DNA of 64,000 nucleotides from Arthrobacter sp. Leaf337 (GTDB taxonomy: Bacteria; Actinomycetota; Actinomycetes; Actinomycetales; Micrococcaceae): contig NZ_LMPC01000012.1 in NCBI RefSeq assembly GCF_001423745.1, positions 644,334 through 708,333 of the forward strand, read 5' to 3'. Made by a program: the position numbers and the translations under genes. The notes under the pieces were generated by a model that ran no database searches, was not told where the DNA came from, and was given only the letters and a program-made list of their open reading frames with translations. Shown here piece by piece: positions 36,595 to 45,937 of this stretch. Within the stretch, counting starts at the first letter, position 1. Every line of letters starts with the position of its first letter.

Positions 36595-36960
36595 ATGAAG
36601 GACGAATTGCCTGCAGGCGTGGTCCTGAGTGAGGTAAAGGCCGAACTCTTCAAATCTCTGGGCCACCCTTCGCGGATCCGGGTCCTGGAAATGCTTGCCG
36701 ACGGCCCCGTTGCCGTCAGCCGGCTGCGAGACGACACAGGCCTCGAACCCTCGAACCTCTCGCAGCACCTCGGCGTGCTCCGCCGCCAGCGCCTGATCGT
36801 CCCCTCGCGCCAGGACGGCCGGCTGTTCTACGAACTCTCCTGCCCCGAGGTGAGCGGTCTCCTCCTCTCGGCACGGTCGCTGCTTGTCACGGCCCTGCAG
36901 TCACAACGCCTGACGCTGATGACGCTGGATGAGCCTGCAAAGGAATCCGCGGTCCGCTAG
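36595..36960 (+). CDS. ArsR-type winged-helix transcriptional regulator
   Basis: A 121-residue ArsR-like repressor: LFKSLGHPSRIRVLEMLADGPVAVSRLRDDTGLEPSNLSQHLGVLRRQRLIVPSRQDGRLFYELS covers the winged helix. No ELCV(C)G metal motif or other cysteine cluster is present, so it is probably not a thiol-metal sensor (only C80, in ELSCPEVSG). RBS GGGAGG fixes the ATG at 36595; a longer frame exists upstream. Similar ArsR genes are often linked to SulP transporters, but here the SulP gene is 3.5 kb away. Confidence 0.91.
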   Translation: MKDELPAGVVLSEVKAELFKSLGHPSRIRVLEMLADGPVAVSRLRDDTGLEPSNLSQHLGVLRRQRLIVPSRQDGRLFYELSCPEVSGLLLSARSLLVTALQSQRLTLMTLDEPAKESAVR

Positions 36961-37008
36961 CGACTCTGTCGGCCCGTTCCCCCGACGGCACCTGGGCGCC
37001 TGCCCGGC

Positions 37009-37014
37009 TAGGCT
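37009..37014 (+). promoter_or_regulatory. -10 box, leaderless small membrane protein gene
   Basis: TAGGCT, then TATGTC, then ATG at 37021. No RBS. Confidence 0.55.
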
Positions 37015-37020
37015 TATGTC

Positions 37021-37515
37021 ATGTTTCAGGACGCCGGTATGTTATTCGATTCCGGCCGGATGTTCTATGGGCGCCTGCCCCGGGCCATCATCGGCGGCAG
37101 CGCCCTACTGTTGGTAGGAATCCTGCTGGCAATCTTCCTCACCGGCGCGCTGCAGTCGGAACCGGTGGCATGGACCGCCATTGCATGCGCCCTGATGCTC
37201 GTCACCTTCCTGGCGTTCGGCTTCTCCAGGATCCAAGTCCTCGACAACGAAGTGCGGTTGCAGTGGTTCCCGTTCTACCGCCGCAGGATTCCGGTTGCGG
37301 CAATCCAACGGGCCGCTCCGGCAACAATCCATGGCCTGCGCTACGGATTCGGGCTGCGGTTCGGGCCCTTCGGGCTGGGAATCATCCAGGACACAGGGCC
37401 GGGAGTCCAGCTCGACGTCGGACGGGGATATCTGCTGAGCCTTGGGTCAGCGGATCGCCAGGAACGGTTCCTTGCGGCCCTGGCGGCGGCTGGCGTCCAC
37501 GTCCAGCGCTTCTGA
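37021..37515 (+). CDS. Two-helix membrane protein with PH-like soluble domain
   Basis: A 164-residue protein with two membrane helices (about 22-43 and 49-69), followed by a soluble beta-rich part (VLDNEVRLQWFPFYRRRIPVAAIQRA to QERFLAALAAAGVHVQRF) that resembles bacterial PH-type domains or DUF3093-like proteins. I do not recognise it firmly. Leaderless by the TAGGCT box 6 nt upstream. Stands alone between ArsR and SnoaL-like genes. Confidence 0.75.
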   Translation: MFQDAGMLFDSGRMFYGRLPRAIIGGSALLLVGILLAIFLTGALQSEPVAWTAIACALMLVTFLAFGFSRIQVLDNEVRLQWFPFYRRRIPVAAIQRAAPATIHGLRYGFGLRFGPFGLGIIQDTGPGVQLDVGRGYLLSLGSADRQERFLAALAAAGVHVQRF

Positions 37516-37541
37516 CAACAGGTGCCTACGTCGCCGCCCAG

Positions 37542-37922
37542 CTAGGCCTTTTCAACCCACTGGGCACGCCAATCGGGTGGTTCGAACGATTCGCTCCAGT
37601 AGGCCGTTTCCTTGGCAATGCGGCCGTCGCGGAATTCGAAGATGAACACCGTTTCGTACTGCGGTCCGTCGTAGTCCAGCAGGGCTTCGGCAGTTACCAG
37701 GTTCCCGCCGCTGAGCAGCCGGCGCAGCGTGATGGTGGGCAGTTGCGGGAAGGCGTTGTAGATTCCCCGGCGGTTCTCTGCACCGCGCACAATTTCTCCG
37801 GATTGCGGCCAGTGCATCACAGCATCGTCGTGGAACAGCTCGTCCATGACCTCGATCCGGCGGTCGTTGATACAGTCGATCAGCCGGTTAACTACTTTCT
37901 CATTGGTGCCGGTTTCATCCAC
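37542..37922 (-). CDS. SnoaL-like (NTF2 fold) protein
   Basis: A 126-residue NTF2-like cone fold: VVNRLIDCINDRRIEVMDELFHDDAVMHWPQSGEIVRGAENRRG is the typical start and VTAEALLDYDGPQYETVFIFEFRDGRIAKETAYWSESFEPPDW the typical end of SnoaL-like polyketide-cyclase relatives. Small-molecule binding or isomerase activity is likely but unspecified. GTG start with GGAG 7 nt upstream. Confidence 0.88.
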   Translation of the reverse strand: MDETGTNEKVVNRLIDCINDRRIEVMDELFHDDAVMHWPQSGEIVRGAENRRGIYNAFPQLPTITLRRLLSGGNLVTAEALLDYDGPQYETVFIFEFRDGRIAKETAYWSESFEPPDWRAQWVEKA

Positions 37923-38023
37923 AGCGTGGCTCCGTTTTCTGGAGGATCCTAGGGCTAACTAATGCCTTGCATTGTCCTCCGGAAACCCCGGCCGCACCAC
38001 CGTTCTGGGCCCCTCCGCGGCGC

Positions 38024-39787
38024 CTATCCGATCAACGCCAGCACCGCCCCGGCAGTCACCACGCCGCCGGCTTCGGCGCGGATGCCCGTCACCGTTCCGT
38101 CGCGGTGCGCCGTCACCTGCGTTTCCATCTTCATCGCTTCAAGAACGACGACGGCGTCCCCCGCCGACACTTCGGCGCCCGGCTCCACGAGCCACTTGAC
38201 GACAGTTCCGGCCATGTCGGCACGCAGCTCCCCCGGATCGGCCGTTCCGGAGGCGGCAGCACCGCCGTCGGACGCTGAATCAACCGACACGCCGGCGGGC
38301 AGAGCTCCGCCGGAACGTGCCCAGCCGTCCAGCAGGTCCGCCGGCAGTCCGACCGCCAGGCGTCGGCCGTCCACCTCGACAGTGACAGTACGGCGTGCGC
38401 CGTCGGGCGCGGTGGTGCTGTAGCCGGGATCGGCAGGGATCCGGTCCGCGAAGTCGGTTTCGATCCAGCGGGTGTGGATGCCCAGGCCGGTTTCGGAGGT
38501 GAAGTCCGGCGATTCCAGCACGGCGCGGTGGAACGGCAGAACGGTGGCCACGCCAGTGATTTCAATCTCAGCAAGTGCCCGGCGGGCGCGACGCAGCGCC
38601 TGCTGGCGGTCCGCGCCGGTGACGATCAGCTTGGCGAGCAGTGAGTCGAACTGCGGCGCCACGAACGACCCGGAGCGGACGCCGGTGTCCAGCCGGATGC
38701 CAGGGCCGGTGGGGCCGTGGAATTCGGCGATGGTCCCGGGTGAGGGCAGGAAGCCGCGCCCCACGTCCTCGGCGTTGAGCCGGAACTCGAAGGAGTGGCC
38801 GCGGGGTTCAGGATCGACGGTGATGCGCAGGGCTTCCCCGGCGGCAATCCGGAACTGTTCCTGGACCAAGTCGATTCCGGTGGTTTCTTCGGTGATGGGG
38901 TGTTCCACCTGCAGCCGTGTGTTCACTTCCAGGAACGCGACGGTGCCGTCCGCGGCCACGAGGAACTCCACGGTGCCGGCGCCGGAATAGCCGGCTTCCC
39001 GGCAGACTGCCTTGGCGGCGTCGTAAATCTGTTGGGTCTGCTCGTCGCTGAGGAACGGGGCTGGTGCTTCCTCCACCAGCTTCTGGTGCCGGCGCTGCAG
39101 TGAGCAGTCGCGGGTTCCGACGACCACCACGTTGCCGTGCGTGTCAGCCAGGACCTGCGCTTCGACATGGCGCGGACGGTCCAGGTAGCGCTCCACGAAG
39201 CATTCGCCGCGGCCGAAGGCTGCCACGGCTTCGCGGACGGCAGAGTCGAAGGATTCCTCGATCTCGTCCATGTTGCGGACCACTTTCAGCCCGCGGCCGC
39301 CGCCGCCGAAGGCCGCCTTGATGGCGATGGGCAGGCCGTGCTGTTCGGCGAAGGCCCGGGCCTCCGCGGCGGTGTCCACGGGTCCGTCACTGCCGGCCAC
39401 CAGCGGCGCACCGGCACGGACGGCGATCTCGCGGGCGGTGATCTTGTTGCCAAGCTGCCGGATGGCCTCCGGTGTGGGGCCGATCCACGCCAGTCCGGCA
39501 TCCAGGACGGCCTGGGCAAAATCCGCGTTCTCGGACAGGAAGCCGTAGCCGGGGTGGACTGCGTCAGCGCCTGATCTGGCAGCCACCTCGAGCAGCTTGG
39601 GGATGTTCAGGTAAGTGTCCGCCGGGGAGTTTCCGTCCAGGCTGAACGCTTCGCTTGCGGCGCCGACGTGCATGGCATCGGCGTCGATGTCCGCGTAGAC
39701 GGCGACGGATTCCAGCTGGGCGTCGTCGCAGGCACGGGCAATCCGGACGGCGATTTCACCACGGTTGGCGATCAGGACCTTGCGCAT
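38024..39787 (-). CDS. Biotin carboxylase fused to biotin carboxyl carrier domain (5-oxoproline cluster)
   Basis: A 587-residue acyl-CoA carboxylase alpha-type subunit: [20 protein letters not shown] start, ATP-grasp [11 protein letters not shown], catalytic [15 protein letters not shown], then a linker and a C-terminal biotinyl domain with the lysine in [11 protein letters not shown]. No carboxyltransferase gene is nearby. It is coupled to the pxpB-pxpC fusion by a 1 nt overlap (TGATG). The location strongly suggests it belongs to the 5-oxoproline system rather than fatty-acid synthesis; whether biotin carboxylation takes part in the reaction is inference. Confidence 0.94.
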   Translation of the reverse strand: MRKVLIANRGEIAVRIARACDDAQLESVAVYADIDADAMHVGAASEAFSLDGNSPADTYLNIPKLLEVAARSGADAVHPGYGFLSENADFAQAVLDAGLAWIGPTPEAIRQLGNKITAREIAVRAGAPLVAGSDGPVDTAAEARAFAEQHGLPIAIKAAFGGGGRGLKVVRNMDEIEESFDSAVREAVAAFGRGECFVERYLDRPRHVEAQVLADTHGNVVVVGTRDCSLQRRHQKLVEEAPAPFLSDEQTQQIYDAAKAVCREAGYSGAGTVEFLVAADGTVAFLEVNTRLQVEHPITEETTGIDLVQEQFRIAAGEALRITVDPEPRGHSFEFRLNAEDVGRGFLPSPGTIAEFHGPTGPGIRLDTGVRSGSFVAPQFDSLLAKLIVTGADRQQALRRARRALAEIEITGVATVLPFHRAVLESPDFTSETGLGIHTRWIETDFADRIPADPGYSTTAPDGARRTVTVEVDGRRLAVGLPADLLDGWARSGGALPAGVSVDSASDGGAAASGTADPGELRADMAGTVVKWLVEPGAEVSAGDAVVVLEAMKMETQVTAHRDGTVTGIRAEAGGVVTAGAVLALIG

Positions 39788-41499
39788 CAGTTACTCACTT
39801 TTTCTTGGGACGTCTGTTCGGTCGAAGTCTGTTCAGAAGATTTCTGTTCCGGCGAAGGAGTCTGCTCGGGAACACGGCGGAAGCGGATGCTGCCGCCTAT
39901 GGGCACCTGCGCGGCCAGGTCCAGCTGGTGGTCCACCACCACGCCGATCACGGGGTAGCCGCCCGTGATGGGATGGTCGGCCAGGAAGAGCACGGGGAGG
40001 CCTTCGGGCGGCACCTGGATGGCGCCCGCTACGGTGCCTTCGCTGGGCAGTTCGCCCCGCCGGCTGCGTTCCAGCGGCGTGCCGTCCAGCCGCATTCCCA
40101 CGCGGTTAGACTGCGGCTTGACCACCCAGTCCTGCCCGCACAGGGAATCCAGGGCGGATTCATCGAACCAGTCGGCCCGCGGGCCCAGGACGATGTCCAG
40201 CACCGTGACGCCCTCGCCGGGGAAGTCCGGCTGGAGTTCGGGATCACCCACGACGCCGGATTCGGTGACGTCGCCGGATGCCAGCAACTGTCCGGCGGCA
40301 AGCGGGGCCGGTCCTATGCCGGACATGGTGTCGGTGGAACGGCTGCCCAGAACGGGCGCGGCGTCCACCCCGCCGCGGACTGCCAGGTAGCTGCGGAAGC
40401 CGGCCTCCGGCGCGCCAAGGGTCAGGGTTTCTCCGTCGAGCAGCGCAAACGGTGTGGCCATGGGAACCGTGCGCTGGCGCCCGGTCCCGTCGCTGTAAGC
40501 GTCTGCTTCAGCGTCCGACGGCGACGCGATGGTCAGTGCCGACGGCGCCCCGGCGACGGCCAGGACCTGGTCGCCGACGGCCTGGACTTTGAGTCCGCCG
40601 GCTACGCTCTCGATGGCTGCGGCCGAGGAGTTGTTGCCCACCAGCCGGTTGGCCCGGCGCAGCGAGGCCCGGTCCAGGGCTCCGGCGGCGGAGACTCCCA
40701 GCGCGGAGTGGCCGTGCCGGCCGAGGTCCTGGATGAGGCTTTGCAGCCCGGGTGACACGATCCGCAGGCCGGAAGCAGCCTCCCGGGCCGATACCTCCGT
40801 GGCGGTTACCGCCTCGGAGGCCGCATGTTCCGGTGCCATGGTCACCACATCGCGGACGGCGCGGAACTGGACGCGGTGTCCCGGGCTGGCCAGTGCGGGC
40901 TCGGACCGGCCGAGGTCCCACATGCGGGCCCCGGTGCGGCCGATCAGCTGCCAGCCGCCCGGGGACCTGCGCGGATACACCGCCGAATAGTTGCCCGCCA
41001 AAGCCACCGAACCGGCGGGCACCGCGGTGCGCGGCGAGCTGCGGCGCGGAACTTCCAGCACCTGATTCTCCCCCACCATGTAGCCGAAGCCCGGCGCGAA
41101 CCCGGCAAAGGCCACCGTCCACACCTGGCCGGAATGGGCTTCGATGACGCCGTCCGTTCCGAGGCCGGTGAGCCGCCCCACTTCGGCGAGATCCTCGCCG
41201 TCGTACACGGTATCGATGAACACCAGGCCGCCGTCCTGTTTGACCGGAGCCGTCAGGTCCAGGTCCAGCAGGAACGAGCCCATGCGGCGGGCGGCGGCCG
41301 GCGAATCCGCGCGGACCATCACGGTCTGCGCGGCCGCCAGCACGTCCACCTGGCCCGGCAGCGGGGATTCCAGGAGCAGGGTCTGCAGGGCCAGGACGTC
41401 CTGCGTTCCGGAGAGCTCCGCGAGCACCGCCCGCGTTCCCACGGGCCGCACCGAGAGGACCTTGTGCACGCTCAGGGTTTCCATTGCCACCGCTTCCAT
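39787..41499 (-). CDS. pxpBC: 5-oxoprolinase subunits B and C fused (KipI-KipA type)
   Basis: A 570-residue fusion. The N-terminal part (about 10-215) is PxpB/KipI-like (allophanate hydrolase subunit 1): [44 protein letters not shown]. The C-terminal part (about 240-540) is PxpC/KipA-like (biotin-dependent carboxyltransferase fold): [62 protein letters not shown]. With PxpA it opens 5-oxoproline using ATP. ATG 41497-41499 chosen; a TTG 9 nt upstream is possible. A Gln/Glu/Thr/Ser-rich tail ends it. Confidence 0.93.
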   Translation of the reverse strand: MEAVAMETLSVHKVLSVRPVGTRAVLAELSGTQDVLALQTLLLESPLPGQVDVLAAAQTVMVRADSPAAARRMGSFLLDLDLTAPVKQDGGLVFIDTVYDGEDLAEVGRLTGLGTDGVIEAHSGQVWTVAFAGFAPGFGYMVGENQVLEVPRRSSPRTAVPAGSVALAGNYSAVYPRRSPGGWQLIGRTGARMWDLGRSEPALASPGHRVQFRAVRDVVTMAPEHAASEAVTATEVSAREAASGLRIVSPGLQSLIQDLGRHGHSALGVSAAGALDRASLRRANRLVGNNSSAAAIESVAGGLKVQAVGDQVLAVAGAPSALTIASPSDAEADAYSDGTGRQRTVPMATPFALLDGETLTLGAPEAGFRSYLAVRGGVDAAPVLGSRSTDTMSGIGPAPLAAGQLLASGDVTESGVVGDPELQPDFPGEGVTVLDIVLGPRADWFDESALDSLCGQDWVVKPQSNRVGMRLDGTPLERSRRGELPSEGTVAGAIQVPPEGLPVLFLADHPITGGYPVIGVVVDHQLDLAAQVPIGGSIRFRRVPEQTPSPEQKSSEQTSTEQTSQEKVSN

Positions 41500-41561
41500 C
41501 GTTGCCAATGCCTTAAAAGTTCTGTACTGAACAGGTTTCTGTGCTGGAGTTTCCGTGCCGC

Positions 41562-42899
41562 TCAGGCGAGGGAAGCTGCGTCCGCCAGGAGGCGCTCTTC
41601 TTCAGCGGTCTGCGGGTTCCGGCCGAGGGCCAGGCCCACAACCGTGACTGCGGAGGCCACCAGCAGGTAGGCCGCGATCAGGTACCAGTCACCGGACGCC
41701 GCGTAGAGGGCGGTGAAGATCAGCGGTGCCACGGCGCCGCCGATTACGCCGGCCAGGGTGTAGGCCAACGAGCTGCCGGCATAGCGCAGGCGGGCCGGGA
41801 ACTGCTCGGTGATGTACGCGGCCTGGGGGCCGTACATGAAGGCGTGGAACGCCAGGCCGATCACCACGCCGACGGTCAGCATGAGCACGGACTTACCGTC
41901 GATCATGAGGAAGAAGAGCGGAATGTACAGTGCCGTTCCAACGGCGGCGATCCCGTAGACCATCCGGCGGTTGAACCGGTCGGTGAGGGCGCCGGCCAGC
42001 GGGATGAGGAACAGCTGGAAGGCCGAGCCGACCAGGATTGCCGTGAGGACATTGCCCGTGGTCATGCCGAGTTCCTTGGTGGCGTAGACGGCCACGAAAA
42101 CCGTGAAGAGCGCGTAGAGGACGTCGGGGCAGACGCGGGAGAGGGCAGCGGCCACGAGGGCCCGGGGTTCCTTGCGGAACACCTCAGTGATGGGGGCCTT
42201 GGGCTGTTCACCGTGGGCCGCAATGGCCTTGAACACGGGGGTTTCCTCAAGCTTGAGGCGGATAATCAGGCCGAAGACCACCAGCAGTGCGGAGGCAAGG
42301 AAGGCCACGCGCCAGCCCCAGGAGAGGAAGGCTTCTGTGCTGAGCGTTGCGGCAAGGAGCGCCAGGACGCCGTTGGCCATCAGGTTGCCGGCGGGCGGGC
42401 CGATCTGGGCTGCAGAAGACCAAAAGCCGCGCTTGTTGGCGTCACCGAATTCGCTGGAGAGCAGGACGGCACCGCCCCATTCGCCGCCGACGCCGATGCC
42501 CTGGGCCAGGCGCAGGAGCACCAGGATGGTGGGGGCTGCCACGCCGATCACGGAATAATCGGGAAGCAGGCCGATAAGCACGGTGGCGACGCCGATGAGC
42601 ATGAGGGTGACCACAAGGACTTGCTTGCGGCCGATCTTGTCGCCCAGGCGGCCGAAGATCACGCCGCCGATGGGCCGTGCCAGGTAGCCCACCGCAAAGG
42701 CGGAGAAGGAGAGCAGGAGGCCCACGAACTCGTCATTGCCCGGGAAGAAGATCTTGGGGAAGACCAGGGCGGAGGCCACCGAGTAGATGGCGAAGTCGTA
42801 GTACTCCAGCGAGGTTCCGGTCAGGCTGGCGACGTAGGCCTTCAGCGCGCCGGGCGGGATCTTTCGGCCGGTGCGGGCGGCCGTGTGATGTGTGGTCAT
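41562..42899 (-). CDS. MFS transporter, metabolite:H+ symporter (MHS) type
   Basis: A 445-residue, 12-helix MFS protein of the MHS (ShiA/ProP-like) group: SLTGTSLEYYDFAIYSVASALVFPKIFFP, FGRLGDKIGRKQ (MFS motif A), LRLAQGIGVGGEWGGAVLLSSEF and GYLARPIGGVIFG. RBS AAGGA before ATG. Its place between pxpA and pxpBC suggests it imports 5-oxoproline or a related acid; this is inference from location. Confidence 0.94.
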   Translation of the reverse strand: MTTHHTAARTGRKIPPGALKAYVASLTGTSLEYYDFAIYSVASALVFPKIFFPGNDEFVGLLLSFSAFAVGYLARPIGGVIFGRLGDKIGRKQVLVVTLMLIGVATVLIGLLPDYSVIGVAAPTILVLLRLAQGIGVGGEWGGAVLLSSEFGDANKRGFWSSAAQIGPPAGNLMANGVLALLAATLSTEAFLSWGWRVAFLASALLVVFGLIIRLKLEETPVFKAIAAHGEQPKAPITEVFRKEPRALVAAALSRVCPDVLYALFTVFVAVYATKELGMTTGNVLTAILVGSAFQLFLIPLAGALTDRFNRRMVYGIAAVGTALYIPLFFLMIDGKSVLMLTVGVVIGLAFHAFMYGPQAAYITEQFPARLRYAGSSLAYTLAGVIGGAVAPLIFTALYAASGDWYLIAAYLLVASAVTVVGLALGRNPQTAEEERLLADAASLA

Positions 42900-43000
42900 G
42901 ATTTTCCTTCAGGTGTGCGGCGGGAGCTGCCTGCATGCTGGTTGGGGGTGCTGCCGGGGGTCTGGCAGGGTGAGGCGGACGCCGTTAAGGCGAAAGCGGT

Positions 43001-43759
43001 TTAGGCGAAAGCCTTGATGGTGATGCCGGCGTCGGAAAGCGCAGCTTTCACTGCAATAGCCATGGCTACTGCCCCGGGGGAATCGCCATGGACGCAGATG
43101 CTGTCTGCATTGATTTTCAGGATGGAGCCGTCCACGGTGCGGATGGCGGAGTCGGCGGCCATGCGCAGGACGTGTTCGGCCACCTGGGCCGGGTCATGCA
43201 GGACGGCTCCGGGGAGCGAGCGGGAGACGAGCGTGCCGTCGGGATTGTAGGCGCGGTCGGCGAAGGCTTCGGAAACAGCACGGAGTCCGGCGGCCTCTGC
43301 AAGCCGCAGCACCTCCGAGCCGGGAAGGCCGAGGATCGGAAGTCCGGGATCGATGGACCGGACGGCGTCGACGACGGCGCGCGCCTGGGCGGTGTGGGAG
43401 ACGATCGCGTTGTACAGGCCGCCGTGCGGCTTGACGTAGCGGACGCGTCCGCCTTCGGTGGCGGCCAGCGCCTGGAGTGCGCCGATCTGGTAGACGATAT
43501 CGTCAGCCAGTTCACTGGGATCAATGTCCACGAAGCGGCGGCCGAATCCGGAGAGGTCACGGTAGCCCACGTGGGCGCCGATCATGACGCCGGCCTGCAC
43601 GGCTTCGCGGCAGGTGCGGCGGATGACCGTGGGATCGCCGGCGTGGAAACCGCAGGCCACGTTGGCGCTGGACACGGACTGGAACATCGCCGTGTCGTCG
43701 CCCAGCGTCCAGCGGCCGAAGGACTCGCCTACGTCACTGTTCAGGTCCATATAAACCAT
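43001..43759 (-). CDS. pxpA: 5-oxoprolinase subunit A (LamB/YcsF)
   Basis: A 252-residue LamB/YcsF-type TIM-barrel-like protein: [52 protein letters not shown] and [10 protein letters not shown] are the family motifs. First gene of the minus-strand cluster pxpA - MFS - pxpBC - biotin carboxylase. ATG 43757-43759 has GAGG about 9 nt upstream. The GntR gene is divergent, with an operator-like palindrome between them. Confidence 0.96.
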   Translation of the reverse strand: MVYMDLNSDVGESFGRWTLGDDTAMFQSVSSANVACGFHAGDPTVIRRTCREAVQAGVMIGAHVGYRDLSGFGRRFVDIDPSELADDIVYQIGALQALAATEGGRVRYVKPHGGLYNAIVSHTAQARAVVDAVRSIDPGLPILGLPGSEVLRLAEAAGLRAVSEAFADRAYNPDGTLVSRSLPGAVLHDPAQVAEHVLRMAADSAIRTVDGSILKINADSICVHGDSPGAVAMAIAVKAALSDAGITIKAFA

Positions 43760-43810
43760 TGTGATCCTCGTCTCATTGATTTGCTCTTACTAGGATGCAC
43801 CAAATTTATC

Positions 43811-43825
43811 GATTGTTCAACAATC
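43811..43825. promoter_or_regulatory. GntR/FCD-type operator between pxpA and gntR-like gene
   Basis: GATTGTTCAACAATC: 7-bp arms around one base. The core TTGTTCAACAA fits operators of FCD-type GntR regulators. It lies in the divergent promoter region about 50 nt from each gene start, so the regulator probably controls both itself and the pxp cluster. Confidence 0.7.
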
Positions 43826-43852
43826 CTTCGATTCAACGATGTGACGATCGTG

Positions 43853-43858
43853 TAAATT
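43853..43858 (+). promoter_or_regulatory. -10 box, leaderless gntR-like gene
   Basis: TAAATT, preceded by TG, then 7 nt, then ATG 43866. The GGAG in between is only 1 nt from the ATG, too close to act as RBS. Confidence 0.4.
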
Positions 43859-43865
43859 CTGGAGT

Positions 43866-44585
43866 ATGGCCACTTCAGAAGCAGCAACCCGGGGCGTATC
43901 CGGCACAGGCGCAACCTCCGCAGCAACGGCAACCGCGGCAGCCCGGCTGCGCGTCGCCGTGCCCTCGGTGGCGGACAGAGTGGCCGATGAACTGCGCCTG
44001 CAGCTGGCAGAAGGGATCCTGCTGCCGGGGGCGCGGCTGACCGAGTCAACGATTGCCGAGGACCTCGGCGTCTCCCGCAACACCGTGCGCGAGGCCTTTG
44101 CCGAGCTCGCGAGCGAGCGGCTGGTGGTCCGGCACCCCAACCGGGGCGTCTTCGTGGCCAGCCTGGAACCAGGCGATATCCACGACGTCTACACGGTCCG
44201 CCGCACCATCGAAGTCAGCGCGATCCGCGGCGGAGGCAGCCCCGAAGCCGTGGCCGCCGTCCGGGCGGCGGTGGAGGAAGGCAAGCTCGCGGCCGCCGCG
44301 AACGACGACGAGGGACTGGGCACCGCAAACCAGCACTTCCACGGCGCGATCGTGGCCCTGGCCGGAAGCCGCAGGCTGAACACGATCATGTCCCAGGTCC
44401 TGGCGGAGATGCGGCTGTTCTTCCACAAGGCCACGATGGACGCGAACTTCTACAGCGGCTACCTCAAGGACAACGAGGAGATCTGCGAGGCGCTGGAGGC
44501 CGGCGAGCTCGAGAAAGCCGCCGACCTGCTGCTGGCATACCTGGACCGCTCCGAGGATAAGCAAGCCGAAGTCCACGGGGAGTAG
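43866..44585 (+). CDS. GntR family regulator, FCD domain
   Basis: A 239-residue FadR-subfamily GntR regulator: winged HTH LRLQLAEGILLPGARLTESTIAEDLGVSRNTVREAFAELASERLVVRHPNRGVFVASL (about 44-100), then the all-helical FCD effector domain with VYTVRRTIEVSAIR, NQHFHGAIVALAGSRRL and metal-type His/Asp residues. The first 30 residues are Ala/Thr-rich and probably disordered. Likely senses a small acid such as 5-oxoproline. Divergent from pxpA. Confidence 0.94.
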   Translation: MATSEAATRGVSGTGATSAATATAAARLRVAVPSVADRVADELRLQLAEGILLPGARLTESTIAEDLGVSRNTVREAFAELASERLVVRHPNRGVFVASLEPGDIHDVYTVRRTIEVSAIRGGGSPEAVAAVRAAVEEGKLAAAANDDEGLGTANQHFHGAIVALAGSRRLNTIMSQVLAEMRLFFHKATMDANFYSGYLKDNEEICEALEAGELEKAADLLLAYLDRSEDKQAEVHGE

Positions 44586-44650
44586 GGCCGGGGCAGCTCA
44601 ATCCGGCTCAAGCGCGGTACCCTGAAACGCAGACTAGTTCAGGGGGATGA

Positions 44651-44746
44651 ATGAAAGTCAGAGGCCATCAAGGCAAGCTCAAAGCCGGCGGCAGTGTCAT
44701 CTTCAGCCGAAACGCAGCACCGGCCGGGCCAGGATTCGGTGCCTAG
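44651..44746 (+). CDS. Possible 31-residue leader peptide upstream of a zinc-ribbon-like protein
   Basis: ATG 44651 with GGGGG 4 nt upstream; MKVRGHQGKLKAGGSVIFSRN, then APAGPGFGA and TAG at 44744-44746. The next ATG begins 1 nt later (TAGCATG), which would allow coupled translation. Basic, glycine-rich, no signal peptide. It is too short to call firmly and may be a leader ORF or an accident. Confidence 0.35.
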   Translation: MKVRGHQGKLKAGGSVIFSRNAAPAGPGFGA

Positions 44747-44747
44747 C

Positions 44748-44945
44748 ATGCGGTCCTTCCTCGTATGCGCCGCCTGCGGATCAGCCGTGGTGCTGGTCCG
44801 GCACCCTCAGCAGGGCCCAAGAGCCTCACAGGACGAAATCCCGTCGCACTGCAGCAACCGGAACTGTGCCAACAGCAGCAAGCATACAAAGCTGGCCAGC
44901 GACTGGTACCGCCGCACTGCACTGGAGAGGCGCCAACCAGGCTGA
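44748..44945 (+). CDS. Small zinc-ribbon-like hypothetical protein
   Basis: A 65-residue protein, MRSFLVCAACGSAVVLVRHPQQG..., with two cysteine pairs: C7-x-x-C10 and C35-x4-C40 (CSNRNC). That is compatible with one zinc knuckle/ribbon. A GTG 54 nt upstream would add an unremarkable extension. No clear RBS; coupling with the 31-codon ORF just upstream is the likely route. No recognised family. Convergent with rbsK, 19 nt away. Confidence 0.5.
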   Translation: MRSFLVCAACGSAVVLVRHPQQGPRASQDEIPSHCSNRNCANSSKHTKLASDWYRRTALERRQPG

Positions 44946-44964
44946 CGCCGGCGCTGGCTCTGCC

Positions 44965-45924
44965 CTATTCGCGCCCGCGCAGCCGCTCCACGTCGGCAAC
45001 TCCGGCGTACGCAGCCTGCGTGCCCTTGCGTGTGGCGGCAAGCGCCGCCGCCGCTGAGGCGAAGGCTGCGGCTTCGGCCAGCGGCTCACCGGCCGCGAGC
45101 CGCGCAGCCATGGCGCCGGTGAACGCGTCGCCGGCTCCCGTGGTGTCCACGGCATGGACCGTGACCGGCGCGATCCGGGTGACGCGGTCCGCTCCGGCGG
45201 CCAGCGAGTCAAGAACCACCGAGCCGCTGGAGCCGAGGGTGACCACCACCCGCTGCAGCCCGCGTTCGGCGAACCTTTCCCGGATCTGGTCCCAGCCGGC
45301 GTCGTCCGCGTCCGCCACAGGAACATCCTGCCCGAGAACCAGCGACGCCTCGTGCGCATTGACCAGCAGCACATCGCACACATCCGCCAAGGCCTGCGGG
45401 ATCTCGCCGTAAGGCGAAAGGTTCAGCAAAACTGTCGCGCCGGCGTCGTGCCCTGTTCGGGCAGCGGCTTCAACGGTCTCCAGGCTGACCTCAAGGCAGA
45501 GGCAGACCACGGAGGCGCCGTCGAACGCGTCCGCAGATGCCGCGACGTCGGCGGGCGCAAGGGTACCGTTGGCGCCGGCGGAGATGATGATGTTGTTCTC
45601 ACCGTGGGCATCCACCGCGATGACGGCGACTCCGGTGGCAGCGGACTCTGAGATGCGTACGTGCGAGATGTCCACACCGGCGCCCGCGGTGGAGGCCAGG
45701 AGCATTTCGCCGTTGGAGTCGTCCCCCACGGCGCCGATGAGGCTGACTGCCCCGCCCAGCAGGCTGGCCGCCACAGCCTGGTTGGCGCTCTTGCCCCCGG
45801 GGTTGACGGCGAACCCGGTGCCGTGGACCGTCTCGCCCGGACGCGGGAGCCGTTCGCAGTAGATGGTCAGGTCGGCATTGAGGGAGCCGACGACGACGAT
45901 CCGGCCGTGCGCTTCCGTGCCCAT
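44965..45924 (-). CDS. rbsK: Ribokinase (PfkB family)
   Basis: A 319-residue ribokinase: VVVGSLNADLTIYCERLPRPGETVHGTGFAVNPGGKSANQAVAASLLG is the ribokinase-type N-terminus, GNGTLAPADV-like adenine region and DTTGAGDAFTGAMAA hold the catalytic aspartate. The C-terminal RKGTQAAYAGVADVERL matches ribokinases rather than fructokinases. GGGGAG lies 9 nt before the ATG; longer frame upstream overlaps DedA. Follows the DedA gene by 13 nt. No ribose transporter is nearby. Confidence 0.9.
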   Translation of the reverse strand: MGTEAHGRIVVVGSLNADLTIYCERLPRPGETVHGTGFAVNPGGKSANQAVAASLLGGAVSLIGAVGDDSNGEMLLASTAGAGVDISHVRISESAATGVAVIAVDAHGENNIIISAGANGTLAPADVAASADAFDGASVVCLCLEVSLETVEAAARTGHDAGATVLLNLSPYGEIPQALADVCDVLLVNAHEASLVLGQDVPVADADDAGWDQIRERFAERGLQRVVVTLGSSGSVVLDSLAAGADRVTRIAPVTVHAVDTTGAGDAFTGAMAARLAAGEPLAEAAAFASAAAALAATRKGTQAAYAGVADVERLRGRE

Positions 45925-45937
45925 TCCAGCCACTCCC

